From Tilletia caries (Eukaryota; Basidiomycota; Exobasidiomycetes; Tilletiales; Tilletiaceae): a DNA stretch of 64,000 bases. The position numbers and the translations under genes were made by a program. Within the stretch, counting starts at the first letter, position 1. Each line of letters starts with the position of its first letter. Location: contig JALUTQ010000004.1 in NCBI GenBank assembly GCA_032718865.1, positions 2,542,001 to 2,606,000 on the forward strand. Direction: 5' to 3'. The notes beneath the pieces are model-generated. The model made no database searches, was not told the DNA's origin, and saw only the letters and a list, made by a program, of their open reading frames with translations. This document shows, one piece after another, positions 21,829 to 34,900 of this stretch.

Positions 21829-23554
21829 AACGAAGGATGCGTTTGACCTGTCCTGGGAAGATGGGTTCGAGGGTAGATAGAGAGTCAAGAGGAAATCCTG
21901 TTGAGAAGGTGAGACGAAAGACGAGTAGTGGTGAGAATTCCAGGCGCTGGACAACAACGAAGATGAGCGATGGGTGCGCCGGTGATGAAAGAGGCAAGAA
22001 GATCCTGGCTTAAGTAGCTCTCCCATCAGGCACCGGGTACCTAGGACAGCTACAGGAAGACGTGAGAGCATAAGATCTAAGGCCTGAGGCCTGAGGCACA
22101 GTGTCTGAGGTTTGGGATGATGGCGCCGATCCTGCTGCAGCAGACAGGAACCGTCAGGAACGCGTTTCCAAGGCCCAGAGAAGTGTTTTGATTATTGACG
22201 TGTGTGTTGACAGGTCCCGAGGAACCAGGACGGTGTGAGTATAAGGCTCACAAGATGCCTGTTGAGTAAACGACTGGTGAGACTGTCAGAGGGCGAGGCG
22301 GTGTCTTGCTAGGCCCTGGAATCATACGGAGGTGCGAAGGTTTGTGCGAGTGTAAGGACGCAACAGGCTCAGTGATCGACATCATGCACGGGGACATAGC
22401 CACCAGATGAGCGATGAAGAACGATATGACCGACAGTGATTTCCAAAAGGACGGAGCAAAGATAGTCCAGGTACCGACGTCGCCGCAGGCTTTCGGACCT
22501 AAAGCATCAGGCTTTCGAATGGAGCAGTCGGGTGGTTGTGGACCCCAGGTATCCGAGGCCCCATGTCGATGTTTCTGCACTCCGAACGCAGTACATACAA
22601 ATCTTGACACACATACGGTACGATCCTGAGAAACGTCTCGGTTGCGTGCGTGCGTGGACTTGGCTGCTGAATGAGAAGAGATGTCAAATATTAATGTCAA
22701 ATGTCAAGGCCGAGGAGTACTTGCGTGCGGTTTGGCTGAGACAAAGAGGGCAGGCGCGCGAACGGGAAGGCTGTGCACACGTGCTCGCTGTCCTACATCC
22801 TGCAGCCTGCTGCGTCCCAAGGAGGAAAAAGAAATGCATGGTGGTTGGGAGTTTGGGACCCGGAGTACAATGCGCCACCTTTGGCGTAATCTGGGCATTG
22901 TCGGCTCGACAGTGGACCTCGGCGTTAACATGCGGTTATGTAATGACGCAGAGAGGACCAGGAAATTCGCCTTCGGTCGGGAACACGGAAACCGGGACAC
23001 CTTCTCTATCATCCTTGCGAACGCCAGGACGAGAGATAGAAGCGCTTATTGCGGCCTGCGGTTCGTTGTTTAGCGCCTCACAGCGCCTCCAAAGACTATC
23101 TTTGTACTTTGCTGCGGCTCAGAGTAAGTGGCGAGGGGGTCGCTACCGAGTGCTGTGAGAGGTCTGCTCGAACATCATCCCGACTTCCATCTTCCCTACC
23201 ACCACCACCTCGGCACTCTGGTACACGACTGGTCACTCAGCATCGTCCGGCAGTATCCAGGTATCAGCACCCTCCGCACTGCTCAGCTTTCGACGGTGCT
23301 TCACTGTGTCCGGTTTAATCGCAAAACCGTCGAGAAGTCTCTCGCCAAGAAACTGCACAGTCGACCTGCGTCTGATAGTTGGACCCGTCCTCCGAAAGCA
23401 CCACCCATCGGCTCATCCCTCGTCAGGAAGCGTGCGTATCGGGTACGGGCCGGTCGTTTACCAGCAATCGATATCAGATCACGGCATCCACTGCGAAGTG
23501 ACCTTCTCAAGGCTTGACGGGTGAAATTGGTCCCCCTGACAAGAAGACAACGAA
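21829..23554. other. Divergent promoter region of the dehydrogenase and Zn2Cys6 genes
   Basis: 1.7 kb without a supported gene. Several open frames exist on both strands, none with a recognisable domain. It should carry the regulatory regions of both flanking genes. Confidence 0.45.
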
Positions 23555-26500
23555 ATGGGCGATCGAGGGTCCCTAGCGAATCGGAACGGGCCTGGAGAGG
23601 TCTCTGGCGCTCGTTCTCGACGCTACTCGCCGTTCAGTACCAACACCAGTAATTACACGACCCCATCATCATCAATGATGCCTGCCTCTTCAAGTACTGC
23701 CGAGTCGTCATCAGCTCAGACACTCACCGCAGCCTTCATGCATCCGGATCCAGCATGGTCAAGCAAAACGCCGCGCCGTCGTAACCGCGCCGTGCTGTCC
23801 TGTCTCAAGTGTCATCAGCGACGAGTCAAGTGCGACCGCAAACAGCCTTGCACAGCTTGCGTTCGCTATGGCGCCCCAGAAGACTGCAAAGTGCCCGACA
23901 ATCCCAAAGCTCAGCAGCAGCGGCAGCACCGCGTCAATAGCTTGGGTAGCAGCGGTTCCGATGACAATCCCATGGATGAGCAACAGTTTGGTAACGAAGA
24001 CAATGTCCACGGACCAAGTAGACTGCTTCATTACCATGGCGCAGCCGGTGCTGTTGCTGGCCCCGGTGTTGGTTCCACACTCCTCGGCCCACACCACAAC
24101 CATGCGGCCATGCATGGACAAGATGGACACGTCACCAGTATCAGCGGCGCGTGTGACTCAGCCTCTGGCGTAGTCTCACCAACAGTATCGCCTCCTATCC
24201 CTCATCAAAATCAATTGCCTCAGTCATCTTCTGCCCAGCTGAGCGCTGCGTTTCCCCGCGGAGCAACTTCAATAAACAGCGGAAGCTCGAGTAGCAGCGC
24301 TGGTCGGGCTTCTGCTGGCCCTGCCCACTCTTCTGCTGTGGGAGCATCACAGGCACTTGGCCGCTCGCCTAACTCCCAAGGTGCCACTCAGCCGAAGCGC
24401 TCATACACCACACACCGCTCAGCCGATGTTCTCACCCGCTTCATCAGCGAGTATGAGGGACATCTCGGCTCTGGACCGGCCAGTCGAAACGAGCGCATTC
24501 CCAAGTCCTACTCCCAAGAGCACGTCGAGGAGATTTGGTCTTTCTGCGAGAATCTGCCCTCCCGCAACCTTGACATTCTCGTAGGCTCGTACCTCAACGA
24601 TGTCGACTGGATGTACCAGATTGTCGACGCTGATGCGGTCAGCTATCGTCTCTTGCCCGACCTGATCTCTCGCATCTTGAACCCAAGAGTCGACTACGCA
24701 GCCCGTCCTCAGGAGTGGGCAAGTGCGCTCCGCTGGGGCGACATGACTCGCCTCTCGCTCCTGGGGGGAATGATTCTGGGCTCGGTGCAAGCAACTGGCG
24801 AGACTGTCTTGAAGCTCACTTTCAAACAGGCAGCGGGACCCATCTCGACAGCCGGATCCAGCGGCAACAACTCTTCCGCCTTTTCCACTGGCTCGAACCG
24901 TGACAGAGGATTGCTGGGTGAAGCGTCCAGTCACGACTCGTCCCTCTCCTCTGCGCAGAGTGCAATGACCGGGTCATCGAGTGCGTCTAATTCTCGCAGC
25001 TCTGCCCGGCTCACGCCACAACCTCGAACCGCCCCCTCTGTCAAAGCTGAAGTCCTCTCACCGTTGGAGGGCCAGGTCCAGCGTCTGGTGCATCTGGCTA
25101 CGATGGTGGAGGGTCCTTCGCCTGACTTGGTCAAGGCCCGCATGGTGCTGTTAAACTTCATCAAGAATGAAGCTCGACTGGCTGAGCCTGAAGCTCATCA
25201 ATTTCTTGAAGAGACGGTCGAGGTCACCATGGAAGCCGACATGCACAAGGACCCGGGTTCCTTGCAGATTAGCGATGACGACAAGGAAGATCACCGTCGC
25301 CTCTTTTACAATCTCTACGCCTTTGATAGGTATGTGTCATCTGGTCTGTGATAATTTCGTTCAGCAGGAAGGGCATCACTGACCATATTTTCTCTTCGTC
25401 ATGGCAGGTTTGCCGCCCTGTTCTTCGGCAAACGTCCATCCTTTCCTGAGGAGGAGATCACCACGGAGCTCCCTCAAGAGCGATGGGTCATCAACGGCAA
25501 GGAGTATCTCTACACTTTCCTTCTCCTCAAAGGACGACTGGCCAAGATTGTGACTGGCATCGCGCTGGCTGCCCTCGAAGTGCCGGTTGATGGTGATAAG
25601 ATATCTGACCTCGAGGTACAGCTCCAAGAATTCAGCAAGACGACGCAGGGGACACCATTCCACCCAAGCCTGCCTCAGATACCACCCGAGCTCAGCCGAT
25701 TCCATACGCTCGATCGGCAGCGCCATCTCTATCTGATCTGCTTCCATTCTGTCCGTGAGGCCCTGCATCGCCTGGCATTCTTTCAGGGTCCTATGATTTC
25801 CGCTCAGCACGCTGAGTACAGTCGCGAGGCCTGTGCTCAAGCGGCTGTGGTCCTGCTCGAAACTCAACGCAGTCTCCGCATCCGGATCTTCTCCACCGGC
25901 GATCTCTGCTGCTTCTACATCCCGTTCTTCAATCTTGAGCCGGCCGTGACCCTCGTCATATCCGCCATTCTCGTTCTACAATCCGAGCCTGCTCAGCACG
26001 AGGCGGACTACATGCGGAATCTACCCATGAAGAAGGCCAAGGTCGATTATTATATGCAGTGGGCCCAACATGCTCTCGACCTGCTGCGAAGTATGCCCAA
26101 GGACATTGCCGTCGCGACGCAGGGATCTTTCATGCTTAGCCGTGTCCTTCGCAAGGCTGCCATCATCGTCGAGCACGTCACCAGGCCTCCATCCCCGGGT
26201 GGCGGTCAACACAATCGTCCACCTATTGCTTCTTTGGAACGGACGTCGGCCTGGATGCAAGACCTTTTCTGCGACGAGCACGGTCAAAGGATGAAGATGC
26301 CCTATCTTACTGCTCCACCTCGTCCACCGCCTTTCGCCCGGACAGCCTCTCGTCCCGAGACGTTTCACGAGCTGCAGCGTTCTGACCAATCGTTCAGCGC
26401 CTTCGACCCAGAGTCGTCCAATGTCAGCTCGGCCAACTTGAGTTCCTTCCCGGGGTCAAGCATCGCCAATTCGTCCTCTACGTTCAACACTGCGGGACCA

Positions 26501-27112
26501 AGCTCCAGCCTGGAGTCTTTGAACTCCGCTTCTCAGGCGATGCAGCTCAGCTCCAACACATACATGGCTCTTGCCCCCATGGGACCCCCGACGTCAACAC
26601 TCCCGTCGCCCACAAACTCGGGGACTCACATTTCTGCCCCCATGAACTCCATGGCTCCTCTTTCTTCCATTCCAATGCCGGCCGGAGGATCGACGTATGC
26701 GCCGCCCATGTCGAACACCGTCATGACTGTCAACAACTTGATCAGCAGCGACGGTGTCGGAGGCAGCACGAACATCACCCATCCCAACATGGCGGCGGCC
26801 ACTTTTACTTCGGTACCTCTCAACCTGTCCAGCGCCGGTGGCAGCGGCGACGGTCCCTCGCTGGCTCAAATGGGCCTCGGCTTTTTTGATACGCTTTTCG
26901 ACGCCAGAAATCAATTTGCCCCGCTGGACCCGACGGCCTTGGCTCCGCAGGCGGACGGGACTGCAATGGCTGCTACTGTCCCGCTCCCTGCTAGCTCGGG
27001 CGGTAGCAGCGGTCCTATGCCCCCAGCTGAGGCTGTCGTGGCTAGCCTGGGTTTGGAGGCCTACATGAATTCCTGGCTGACAGCGATTCAAAACGATGGG
27101 CAAGCAGCTTAA
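23555..27112 (+). CDS. Zn2Cys6 transcription factor (probable cluster regulator)
   Basis: Nuclear regulator of 1159 aa in two exons, 23555-25329 and 25408-27112. The Zn2Cys6 binuclear cluster has cysteines at residues 83, 86, 93, 99, 102 and 111 (CLKCHQRRVKCDRKQPC then TAC), preceded by a basic KTPRRRNRAV stretch. A fungal-specific middle homology region follows from about residue 300 (DVLTRFISEYEGHLGSG, then LDILVGSYLNDVDWMYQ, and LSLLGGMILG) into exon 2 (FAALFFGKRPSFP, a typical MHR motif). Ser/Gly/Met-rich disordered segments lie between and after. It stands inside the set of biosynthetic genes, upstream of the P450 and synthase, so pathway-specific activation is the natural inference; CGG-type binding sites in the cluster promoters were not searched systematically. 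The repeat-rich region at 27.3-27.9 kb begins just after its stop codon. Confidence 0.9.
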
Positions 27113-27329
27113 AGCCGAGGGATGCCTCGGCGGAAGGGATTGGAGCCCTGTGCTAGTGGGGGTGTTATCAGGGCCGCTCGCTGCTCGGCCTTAGCTGCTA
27201 AGCGAAGCCTTCGACAAGAATTTATTGGTCTATCTTGTTCGCCTCTTCTCGCCTACCCTACACCGCCGTCGTACATTGAGGGTCGAGTGTTTCCCACAAA
27301 ATTGAACGTCACTTGTTTGTCCGAATTGT

Positions 27330-27885
27330 GGGTCACATGAGAAACAAAGCCGTGAGACTCACATGAAGGACAGGTTGTCGCTCAAGTGAACCTCAACTTG
27401 AGAATCAAGTGAGCAACAGACTGAACTTCACATGAGATTCAATTTAGAAACAGCAGCCTGAGGGACGAGAAGGGGGCTACGTCCCTCGCAAACAGTTGCA
27501 GACACCATATAGCGACGTCGTCTACAGGGTAGGAAGCTATGACAGCCCGTCACTCGTGTTTTGAAAGTTTACACAATGGTATATATAACACAGTTTTTCA
27601 GTTCTTTCATCATTGTGATGCGTGCGTCACAGTGGTAGCGTGCCCGTCTTGGGTTCGGACCTCGTGAGTTCGAGTCCACCGTCGGATAAATGTTTGTTTT
27701 TTTTTTTTTTGGCCTAATGCGGTTGAGAAACACTTGAGCCTCAAAGTTGAGAATCACATGAACCTCAACTTGACTCTCAAATGATCAACACGTATGAGGT
27801 TGCCTGTTCTCAATTGACTCTCAACTTTTTGAATTGCTTGAGGCTCATGTGAACTCAAGAGTTGATACTCGGTTGAGCCTCAAGA
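27330..27885. repeat. Dense CTCAA/TTGAG and CACATGA word array
   Basis: Two blocks (27330-27450 and 27720-27885) are packed with the pentamer CTCAA and its complement TTGAG (about fifteen copies) and with CACATGA or its complement (about five). They are arranged as many small inverted repeats, for example CTCAACTTGAG. The blocks flank a tRNA-like Pol III unit. I do not recognise a named element; it may be a degenerate short mobile element or a foldback repeat. Confidence 0.7.
27618..27712 (+). other. tRNA-like Pol III unit (possible SINE or degenerate tRNA)
   Basis: The sequence has an A-box-like stretch (TCACAGTGGTAGC), a near-perfect B box (GTTCGAGTCC, 27668-27677) and a run of fourteen T residues (27697-27710), a Pol III terminator. 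A Pro-like anticodon loop (CTTGGGT, anticodon TGG) can be drawn, but the anticodon, T-arm and acceptor stems contain mismatches, so a working tRNA is doubtful. Flanking repeats make a tRNA-derived short interspersed element the best guess. Confidence 0.45.
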
Positions 27886-28276
27886 TATTACGGCGGTGTA
27901 CATACATAGACTTTCGATCTCTTCCCTTACCGCCCACCATCACCACTCTTACCCAGGGTTTTCTTCGCCTCACTTTCTGTAAATGTGGTTCGTCCCTATC
28001 AGCATCTTCCGTCGCAACTTGTACTACTCTTGGCTTTCCGAATCGTTACACCCGAAATCATGCAGAAGTGAAGTCAGTAACGTAGGATGAGGGGACGTGT
28101 GCTGGCTCAAGGGACAATGAACGCACCGGTGCGCTTGCCTTCCTCAGTCTAGCTGAAGGTGCGGTAGATACGAGATGACAACTGAATTCTGGATGCCTTG
28201 TCATCCTACTGTACAGCGAGCGGAACGCAAAACAAGACGTGACATGGGTCAACGAGCGGATGAAGGGTCTTGACGC

Positions 28277-30325
28277 TCAAGATGTCGTCCAGTCAGCGTT
28301 TCGAACGTCGCCCTCGGTGCCAAGCGAGCTCCAGAACGTCTGAGCCTCTTCGAAGCCTGAGTCGAGCACCTTCGCCACCTTATCGTCACGGGGCACGAAA
28401 CGAGCATTGAAAGCCTTGGTCTGACTGACAAAGCCGTCCATGAAGGTCTCTTCGTCGTCGATGCTGTACACCTGCTCCTTCTTGATGGGCAGGATGTCGA
28501 AAGCCCACGCCAGACGAGCAAAGATGATGTGCAGGCTGCCGTCGGCGATGTGCATGCCTTGGCAGACACGGCGACCCCATCCGAATGCGAAGTGGTCCCG
28601 CCGCTCTGGATCGAGCGTCGCGGCTGATTCTGCGCTCGAGAGCTTATCCTCGGCGAAACGCTCTGGCATGAACTTCTCGGGCTCGGGGTATCGCTTTGGG
28701 TCGTTGTGGATCGCCCAAACGTTGCCTATGACGACAGTGTCCTTCTCGATGAAGTAGCCGTCGTAAACGTCGTCCTGGGTCACCTTGTGAGGAATGCCTG
28801 TGGTAACGAGTCGGGAAAAGTGTCAGCTCATGCACACCTCGATGTGATGGAACTACACGTCCGCCAAACTCACCCATAATCGTAGGCGGTCGGCGTCGCA
28901 AGACCTCTTTGACACAGCCATGCAGATATGGCAGGCCCTGGAGGTCGTCGAACACCGGCAAGCGGGTGCGGTCGACTCGGCTGTCGATCTCAGCTTGCAA
29001 TTTGCGCAAAACCTCTGGCTGGTTCAGGCACGCCAAGACGAAGAAGTAAACCGAGCTTGCCGTTGTGTCGCTTCCTGCCTCAAGAACCTGGTTCGAAAGC
29101 GAATGAGTGGTCATGATGTCAACAACTTAATATCATTGGCCAAAGTATGGTACCGTGGTACTCACAGTCGCGGCGGTGTCTGGTGGGTTGAAAAAAACGC
29201 GGAACGTCAATCATCAAGGACCATGGAAAATAGTATGATAACGCCATACTCACAAGCAAGCAGAATGTCGGACATGTTTCCGCCGCTGTCGAGTCCAAAG
29301 CCCTCTCCGTTGTAGTCTGGTGCCTTCGTTGCCCGGTTTTCCAGTGCATGCGAAGCGAAGCAGGGCGTTTCTCGAGATTCCTCCCGCTCGGCTTTGATCC
29401 GGTTCAAGAAGCCACCCCAAAGCTCCATCTCCCACTTGTGCAGATCAAGCCCTTTCTTGCGCCAAGGAGCCAGGAAGTTGGGGAGCATCCGCACGATGGG
29501 GAAGTCGTCACACAGCCAGCTACCGGGCTGGCCGACCTTGGTGAACGTGGCGAGTACGTCGTAAATCTTGTGGAGATCTTGGTTATTTTCTGCTGATTGG
29601 ATTCGGTGTCCGTAGGTGATGGACATGACGACCGATGTGGTGTAACGTCGGACCCAGGCCTCCCAGCTGCTCTCATGAGTTAGTGTATCTTGGTTGGGCC
29701 ACGAGGTCTTATCCTTCTGCCGAGTGTAGCAGAGCAAGTCGCGAATCAGGATGGCGGATTCTTGCTCCTGAACCGATCGATACTGAACGCTCTTGGTGCC
29801 CATTAAGTGAGGATGCAGGGCAGCTCGGCAGGCCTGCATTACATCGTCGTCAGCACTGCTTGATGTCTTGGAGGATACGAGCGCAACACTCACCTTCCAT
29901 TCCTTGCCATAGTCGAGAAAGACCATTCGTTGGCCTTGGCTCATCAGATCGTGGGCAAAATGAGGACCGGCACGAGAGCTATAGATCCCAGAGCGGCGGT
30001 CAAGGAGCTCGACCGTTGCCTTGGCGGAGTTCAGCACGACGAACTTGTTGTTCCCAAATCGCAGCTGAAAGATCTCGCCGTACTGCTTGGCCCACTGGAG
30101 AAATTGAGGATGCTGTCGGACCGGATTGACTTGTCCGATGTTACCGATGATGGGAAGTTGCGGCGGCCCCGGAATTGAGCGAAGCTGACGCCCACTTTGA
30201 TCGACTATGGCTTTCCGTCGCGCCTGCTTTGTGCTGTAATGCTTGAAGAGCATGGCCATCCAGACGACGACCAGGAAAACTGGCCACAGTGGAGCGTCCG
30301 CCTTCCAAGAAAGGATGTTACTCAT
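28277..30325 (-). CDS. Cytochrome P450 monooxygenase
   Basis: ER-anchored heme monooxygenase of 586 aa in five exons (minus strand): 30325-29894, 29833-29254, 29179-29166 (a 14-nt microexon), 29087-28874 and 28797-28277. Seen: an N-terminal membrane anchor (PLWPVFLVVVWMAMLF), the proline hinge IPGPPQLPIIGN, the I-helix oxygen-binding motif EAGSDTTAS, the K-helix KEVLRRRP, PERF near residue 457 and the heme loop FAFGWGRRVCQG with the cysteine ligand near 491. All canonical motifs are present, so it should be active. The microexon encodes the residues just before the EAGSDTT motif. The gene is divergent from the polyketide synthase (1.6-kb shared upstream region), which suggests co-regulation. 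Its family resembles CYPs acting on aromatic polyketides, but the reaction is unknown. Confidence 0.92.
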
Positions 30326-31949
30326 GTTTGAAGAGATTGTTGAAAGCCAAAAGCGGGAGTGCAGGGGAGAAGCGTTCGAGCTGTCGTGGGCGTTATGGTA
30401 AACGGAAGATGGCACGCTGCTAGGCTCGTCGTATTTGACCTTATAGAGGTCAGTGTGATGTGCATTTTTTGCGATGACATGAAGGCATCAACTTCTCGCC
30501 GAGACGTGTTCGGGCCCCAGCAGGGCGGATTCGCCTTCCATTCGAGGCAAAACACGCCGGACGCAGGCTTTCGGTATGTATCCACTCTCCTGGGACTGAC
30601 GCTGCGTAAATGATCTGGCCTCATCTCACTTCTGGGCGACCGATGAGATTCCTCCCTCCTTCTCGTCACCACTACACAAGGCAACACATAAGGCAACCTC
30701 AGCTGGGGTCTGGGATCTGGGAAGAATTATTGTAGCGGGTCAAACAGGACCCTCGGCGGGCAAGTTTTGCTGGAGGATGGGGGCGATGGGGCCTGCGTAT
30801 GTATAACTTATAAGGGGGTAAGGCGGTAAGGAATGTTCTGAGACCGATGTTCGAAACGAGCTAAGGTAATGAAACAACGACAAGATTACGTAACACGTGC
30901 ATTGTTTGTTTCATAACATTTCATATCACCGAGGAACGGGTGCAGGACGTTATTCTGGCGTGCGCAGGTCATCATAGACAGCCTGTACACTGATGTTGCT
31001 GGAAGTCGCATTCTCCGACCCAGCATAGCAAGGCATCATGTCGAAAGCACGGCGGGCTGGCGTGGACAGATTTGCCGACACCTGCTCAATCTGACTCCCA
31101 CAACCTCCAAGGCAAAACGCTGCGTATCGACGGGGCCCCAGCAATGGTCATGCCCGCGATGCACAATCTTACGCCTGGACTCCTTTCCAGCTTCGTGGCT
31201 ATCTCTGGGCGTAAACACGTCTGTCCGAGCGGCGAGATTTTTTCCGATGACATCCAGGTCCACAGGTCCCTGATTTGCTTCCATATCCGGTGTGGAAGGA
31301 GGCCCATTCGTCTTCCCCTTGGCTAGAGACTCGACCAAATACTACGCCCGCCACTCATCGGAGATCCTAGTACTCAGATTATCGGTAAAAGCAATGCCGA
31401 CATAGTCGACGATTGTTACGCAAGAGATTTCGGTACAGGTATGTTCTGTAAGAGCAGGCGAGCCGACGGACTCAAACAGGGCGCCCCTCCGGAGACATTG
31501 GAGTCGTCTTCCCACTGACCTTTGCAACGGCAAGATCACCGGCTTAGACAGAGTCTTGCAAGAGTAGGGATTTGGAGGGATTTGGGGCAATGATTCAGTG
31601 ATATATGTGTTGTCGGATAGGGACTCTCTGTAGCTCTGTAGATCCTCGGAAGTCGCATATTTCTGGGACCTGAGTGTGCGCCTCACCTCATTTGATGGGA
31701 GTAAGAGAGTACGTAATAGTATGCAGGCGTGCAGCGTGCAGGCTGGGTCCTCATAAGAAGACCGCCAGCAGGGACTGCTTCCTATCGATCTGTTACCTCA
31801 CGCAGAACGTTTTTATCTCTTCAGCTTTCCCTTCTCAGCTCTCTGCGTTTCCCATCTCTCACAGTAGAATCAGGTTCAACCCTTCCCAAGGTCCATCCAA
31901 TAACCCTCGCGACCTTCAACGTCTCTCTCCAAGACCAAATTCTGAAGCT
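30326..31949. other. Divergent promoter region of P450 and polyketide synthase
   Basis: 1.6 kb with no supported gene. A minus-strand TATAAG (30440-30445) lies about 115 bases before the P450 ATG. No clear TATA box was found for the synthase. Confidence 0.5.
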
Positions 31950-34900
31950 ATGACTGCGACCAAAACGAATTCAACAACAGGACAGCAGCAGCAACAGCCC
32001 ATCGATGCCGGCTTCCTGCCCATCTTCGCTGGTCAAGGTACATCCGGATTCGATGTCCCTCTCCACAAGCTTGCACCACCGTCAAGTCTGGCCGAGGTTT
32101 GCCTCAAAGAGCTCCACAGCACTGTTGTCGATTGCTTCAAGTCTCTCTCAGCTCAACAGCTCAACAAGCTTCAACTCGCTCGGGACCATTTTGACCGGCC
32201 CGAAACCCTTCTAGGAACGCAAGGTAGCCGAATTCTCTCTCCGTCTTCGGCCCTTGCTGCCAGTCTTCGGACTACGGCCTTCCAGCTCGTACTCTACCTT
32301 GCCAAGGTGGAGTCCGCACAAGTTTCGTTCGAGGATCATCTGGGACCCGCGACCAAAACAATCGGCGTCCTCGGATTCAGCTCTGGCTTGATCTCTGCCA
32401 CCGTCGTTGCCTCATCTCGAACAACGCTCGATTACCTTACTAACAGCGTTGCAGCCATCAAAGTAGCCTTCTGGCTTGGTCTTCGTGCCGACCTGTTCAA
32501 GCGTGACGCTGTTGCAGCTATCGGTGACAAGACCGATCAGCAGTATGCCGAGGCGTCGTGGTCGACCGTCGTTCTCAACGCGGATGAGGTTGCGTTGCAG
32601 CATGAGCTTGACCATTTCGCTGTATGTTACACCTAACTTTCCACGCTATAGTTTCCCGGGAATAGTTTATTGACGCTAACTTCCCTTTGTCCTTTTGGCG
32701 CCGTCTGTAGCAGGCTCAGCACGGTTCCCTTGCACCTCGTATCACCGCCAACCTAGGACCGGATAGCTTCACTGTCTCGGGTCGACCAGATCTCCTCGCC
32801 AAGTTCTCGAAGAGCGTCTCAAGTCATGGCTGGAGCTGTTTCACCCCAACGGTCTTGAGTCTCTACCATGGTGGCGAGGATACGAAGTCAGTACACGACG
32901 CCATCCTGCAAGACCTCAAGGACAACGGTGTCGTATTTCCTGCTCTCAACACCCTAAAGTTGCCAATCTGCTCAACCAAGGAAGTGAAGCCGATTCAGAC
33001 CGGCAGTCAAGACTCGGAGTTCCTTCATGATCTGATTTCTCTCATCGTTACCGACCCTACCGACTGGGCTGGCATCTCAGCTCGTCTCGCCAACCTCGAT
33101 GAAGTTCGCATGCTCAACATCGGTCCCGGTGCAGGCCTCTTCCGGCCCCTCACCAGCAGCGTCCCAGGCGATCACGTCGACGGTTTATCGTACATCCAAG
33201 ACAACTTCGTTCGTGCATCCGTGCACGATCGGCCTTCGCCTTGTGACATCGCCATCACCGGCATGAACTTCAAGTTGCCCGGTGCTGGAGATATGGAGAC
33301 GTTCTGGGCCAATCTCACAGCCGGCCTTAACATGTGCTCCCCTATCCCAGGATCCCGCTTCAACGTTCAAGAGTTCCCGTGCAAGACGAACAATTCAAAC
33401 ATGCACGCTTCGACCGGCAACTTCATTGACGCGCCCGATTCTTTCGACAACGCCTTCTTCAACATCTCCAGCCGTGAGGCCAAATCGATGGATCCCCAGC
33501 AGCGACTGCTGCTACAGGCTGCCTGGCTTGCACTTGAAGATGCCGGCTACGTTCCCAATGTCACGCCTTCTTTCAACCCAGCGAAGATGGGCGTATACGT
33601 TGGTGTGGCGACCAACGATTATGAGCGCAATTTGTCAGACAGTATTGACGTTTATTACTCCACTGGTGAGTATATCAGATCTACGATACTAAAACATTCC
33701 CGCGGCTGATCAATACTTCGGTCGTATGTTCTGTTATCAGGCACTCTTAGAGCTTTCCTCAGCGGCCGTATCAGTCACGCACTGAAGCTCAGTGGACCCT
33801 CAATCGTACTCGACACTGCCTGCTCCGGCTCACTAACGGCCTTTCACCTGGCGTGCCAGGCAATCACGACGGGTGAATGCACTTCCGTCATTGCCGGTGG
33901 TGTCAACGTCATCTCCAGCCCAGAGATGTTTGTCGGCCTTGATCGTGCTCACTTTCTGAGCCCGACCGGACAGGTGTGTACAATTTAACCTGTTCTTGTC
34001 CAAGCCAACAGCACTGACTAAACAATCTATGCGAAATCGTTTCCTTCAACCCATAGTGCAAACCGTGGGATGCCGACGCCGATGGCTACAGCCGTGCCGA
34101 AGGTGTGGCATGCTTCGTCCTCAAGCCTCTCCACGCCGCTATTCGTGAAAATGACAGCATCTACGGTGTGATCCGGGCGACTGGACTCAACCAGAACGGC
34201 AATTCGAAGAGCATCACTCAGCCGCATGCTGATACACAGGCGGTCTTGCTCCGCTCACTGCTTGTCAAGTCTGGCATCGATAAGGAGCAGATCAGCTACG
34301 TCGAAGCCCATGGAACGGGAACACAGACGGGCGATCCCATGGAGATGACTTCCATCCGTAGTGTCGTTGGCAGGAACGACTCGGCCAACAAATTCCACGT
34401 CGGTTCTGTGAAGGCAGTCGTCGGTCACGCAGAGGCCGCCTCTGGCAGTGCAGGTCTGGCCAAGATCCTTGCCATGCTGCATCACAGAACGATCCCGAAG
34501 CAGCCGCTGCTGAACAAGCTCAACCCCAAGGTTGATCCGCTCGAGGTCGATGGATGCAACATCGCTCTCGACAATATCGCTTGGGAGCTTGGTCCCGGAC
34601 AGCCCACTCGAGTTGCACTGCTGAACAACTTTGGTGCAGCAGGTGCCAACGGTGCCCTCATCATCTCCGAAGCGCCCACTCCTAGTCGCACCATACTGCA
34701 ATCTAGGGCCTCGAAGCGCAACTCTTGGATGCTTGCGGTCAGTGGCAAGACCGAGTCCGCTCTCGAAGCTGCTCGTCAGGGACTGGTTCAGGCCCTCAAG
34801 AAGCGTGACGATATCACCCTCGGCGATCTCAGCTACACCTTGATGGCCCGGCGTCCTCACTATAGCCACCGGCTGGCTGTCATTGCGGACAACAAAGAGG

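Larger units (their letters stand above)
27113..28276. other. Repeat-rich intergenic region
   Basis: 1.2 kb between the Zn2Cys6 gene and the P450 gene. It contains the CTCAA/TTGAG array and tRNA-like unit listed separately. No protein gene is supported. Confidence 0.6.

Noticed and set aside
27618..27690. Functional tRNA-Pro(TGG)
   Set aside because: The acceptor, anticodon and T stems do not pair properly, so I list it only as a tRNA-like Pol III unit.
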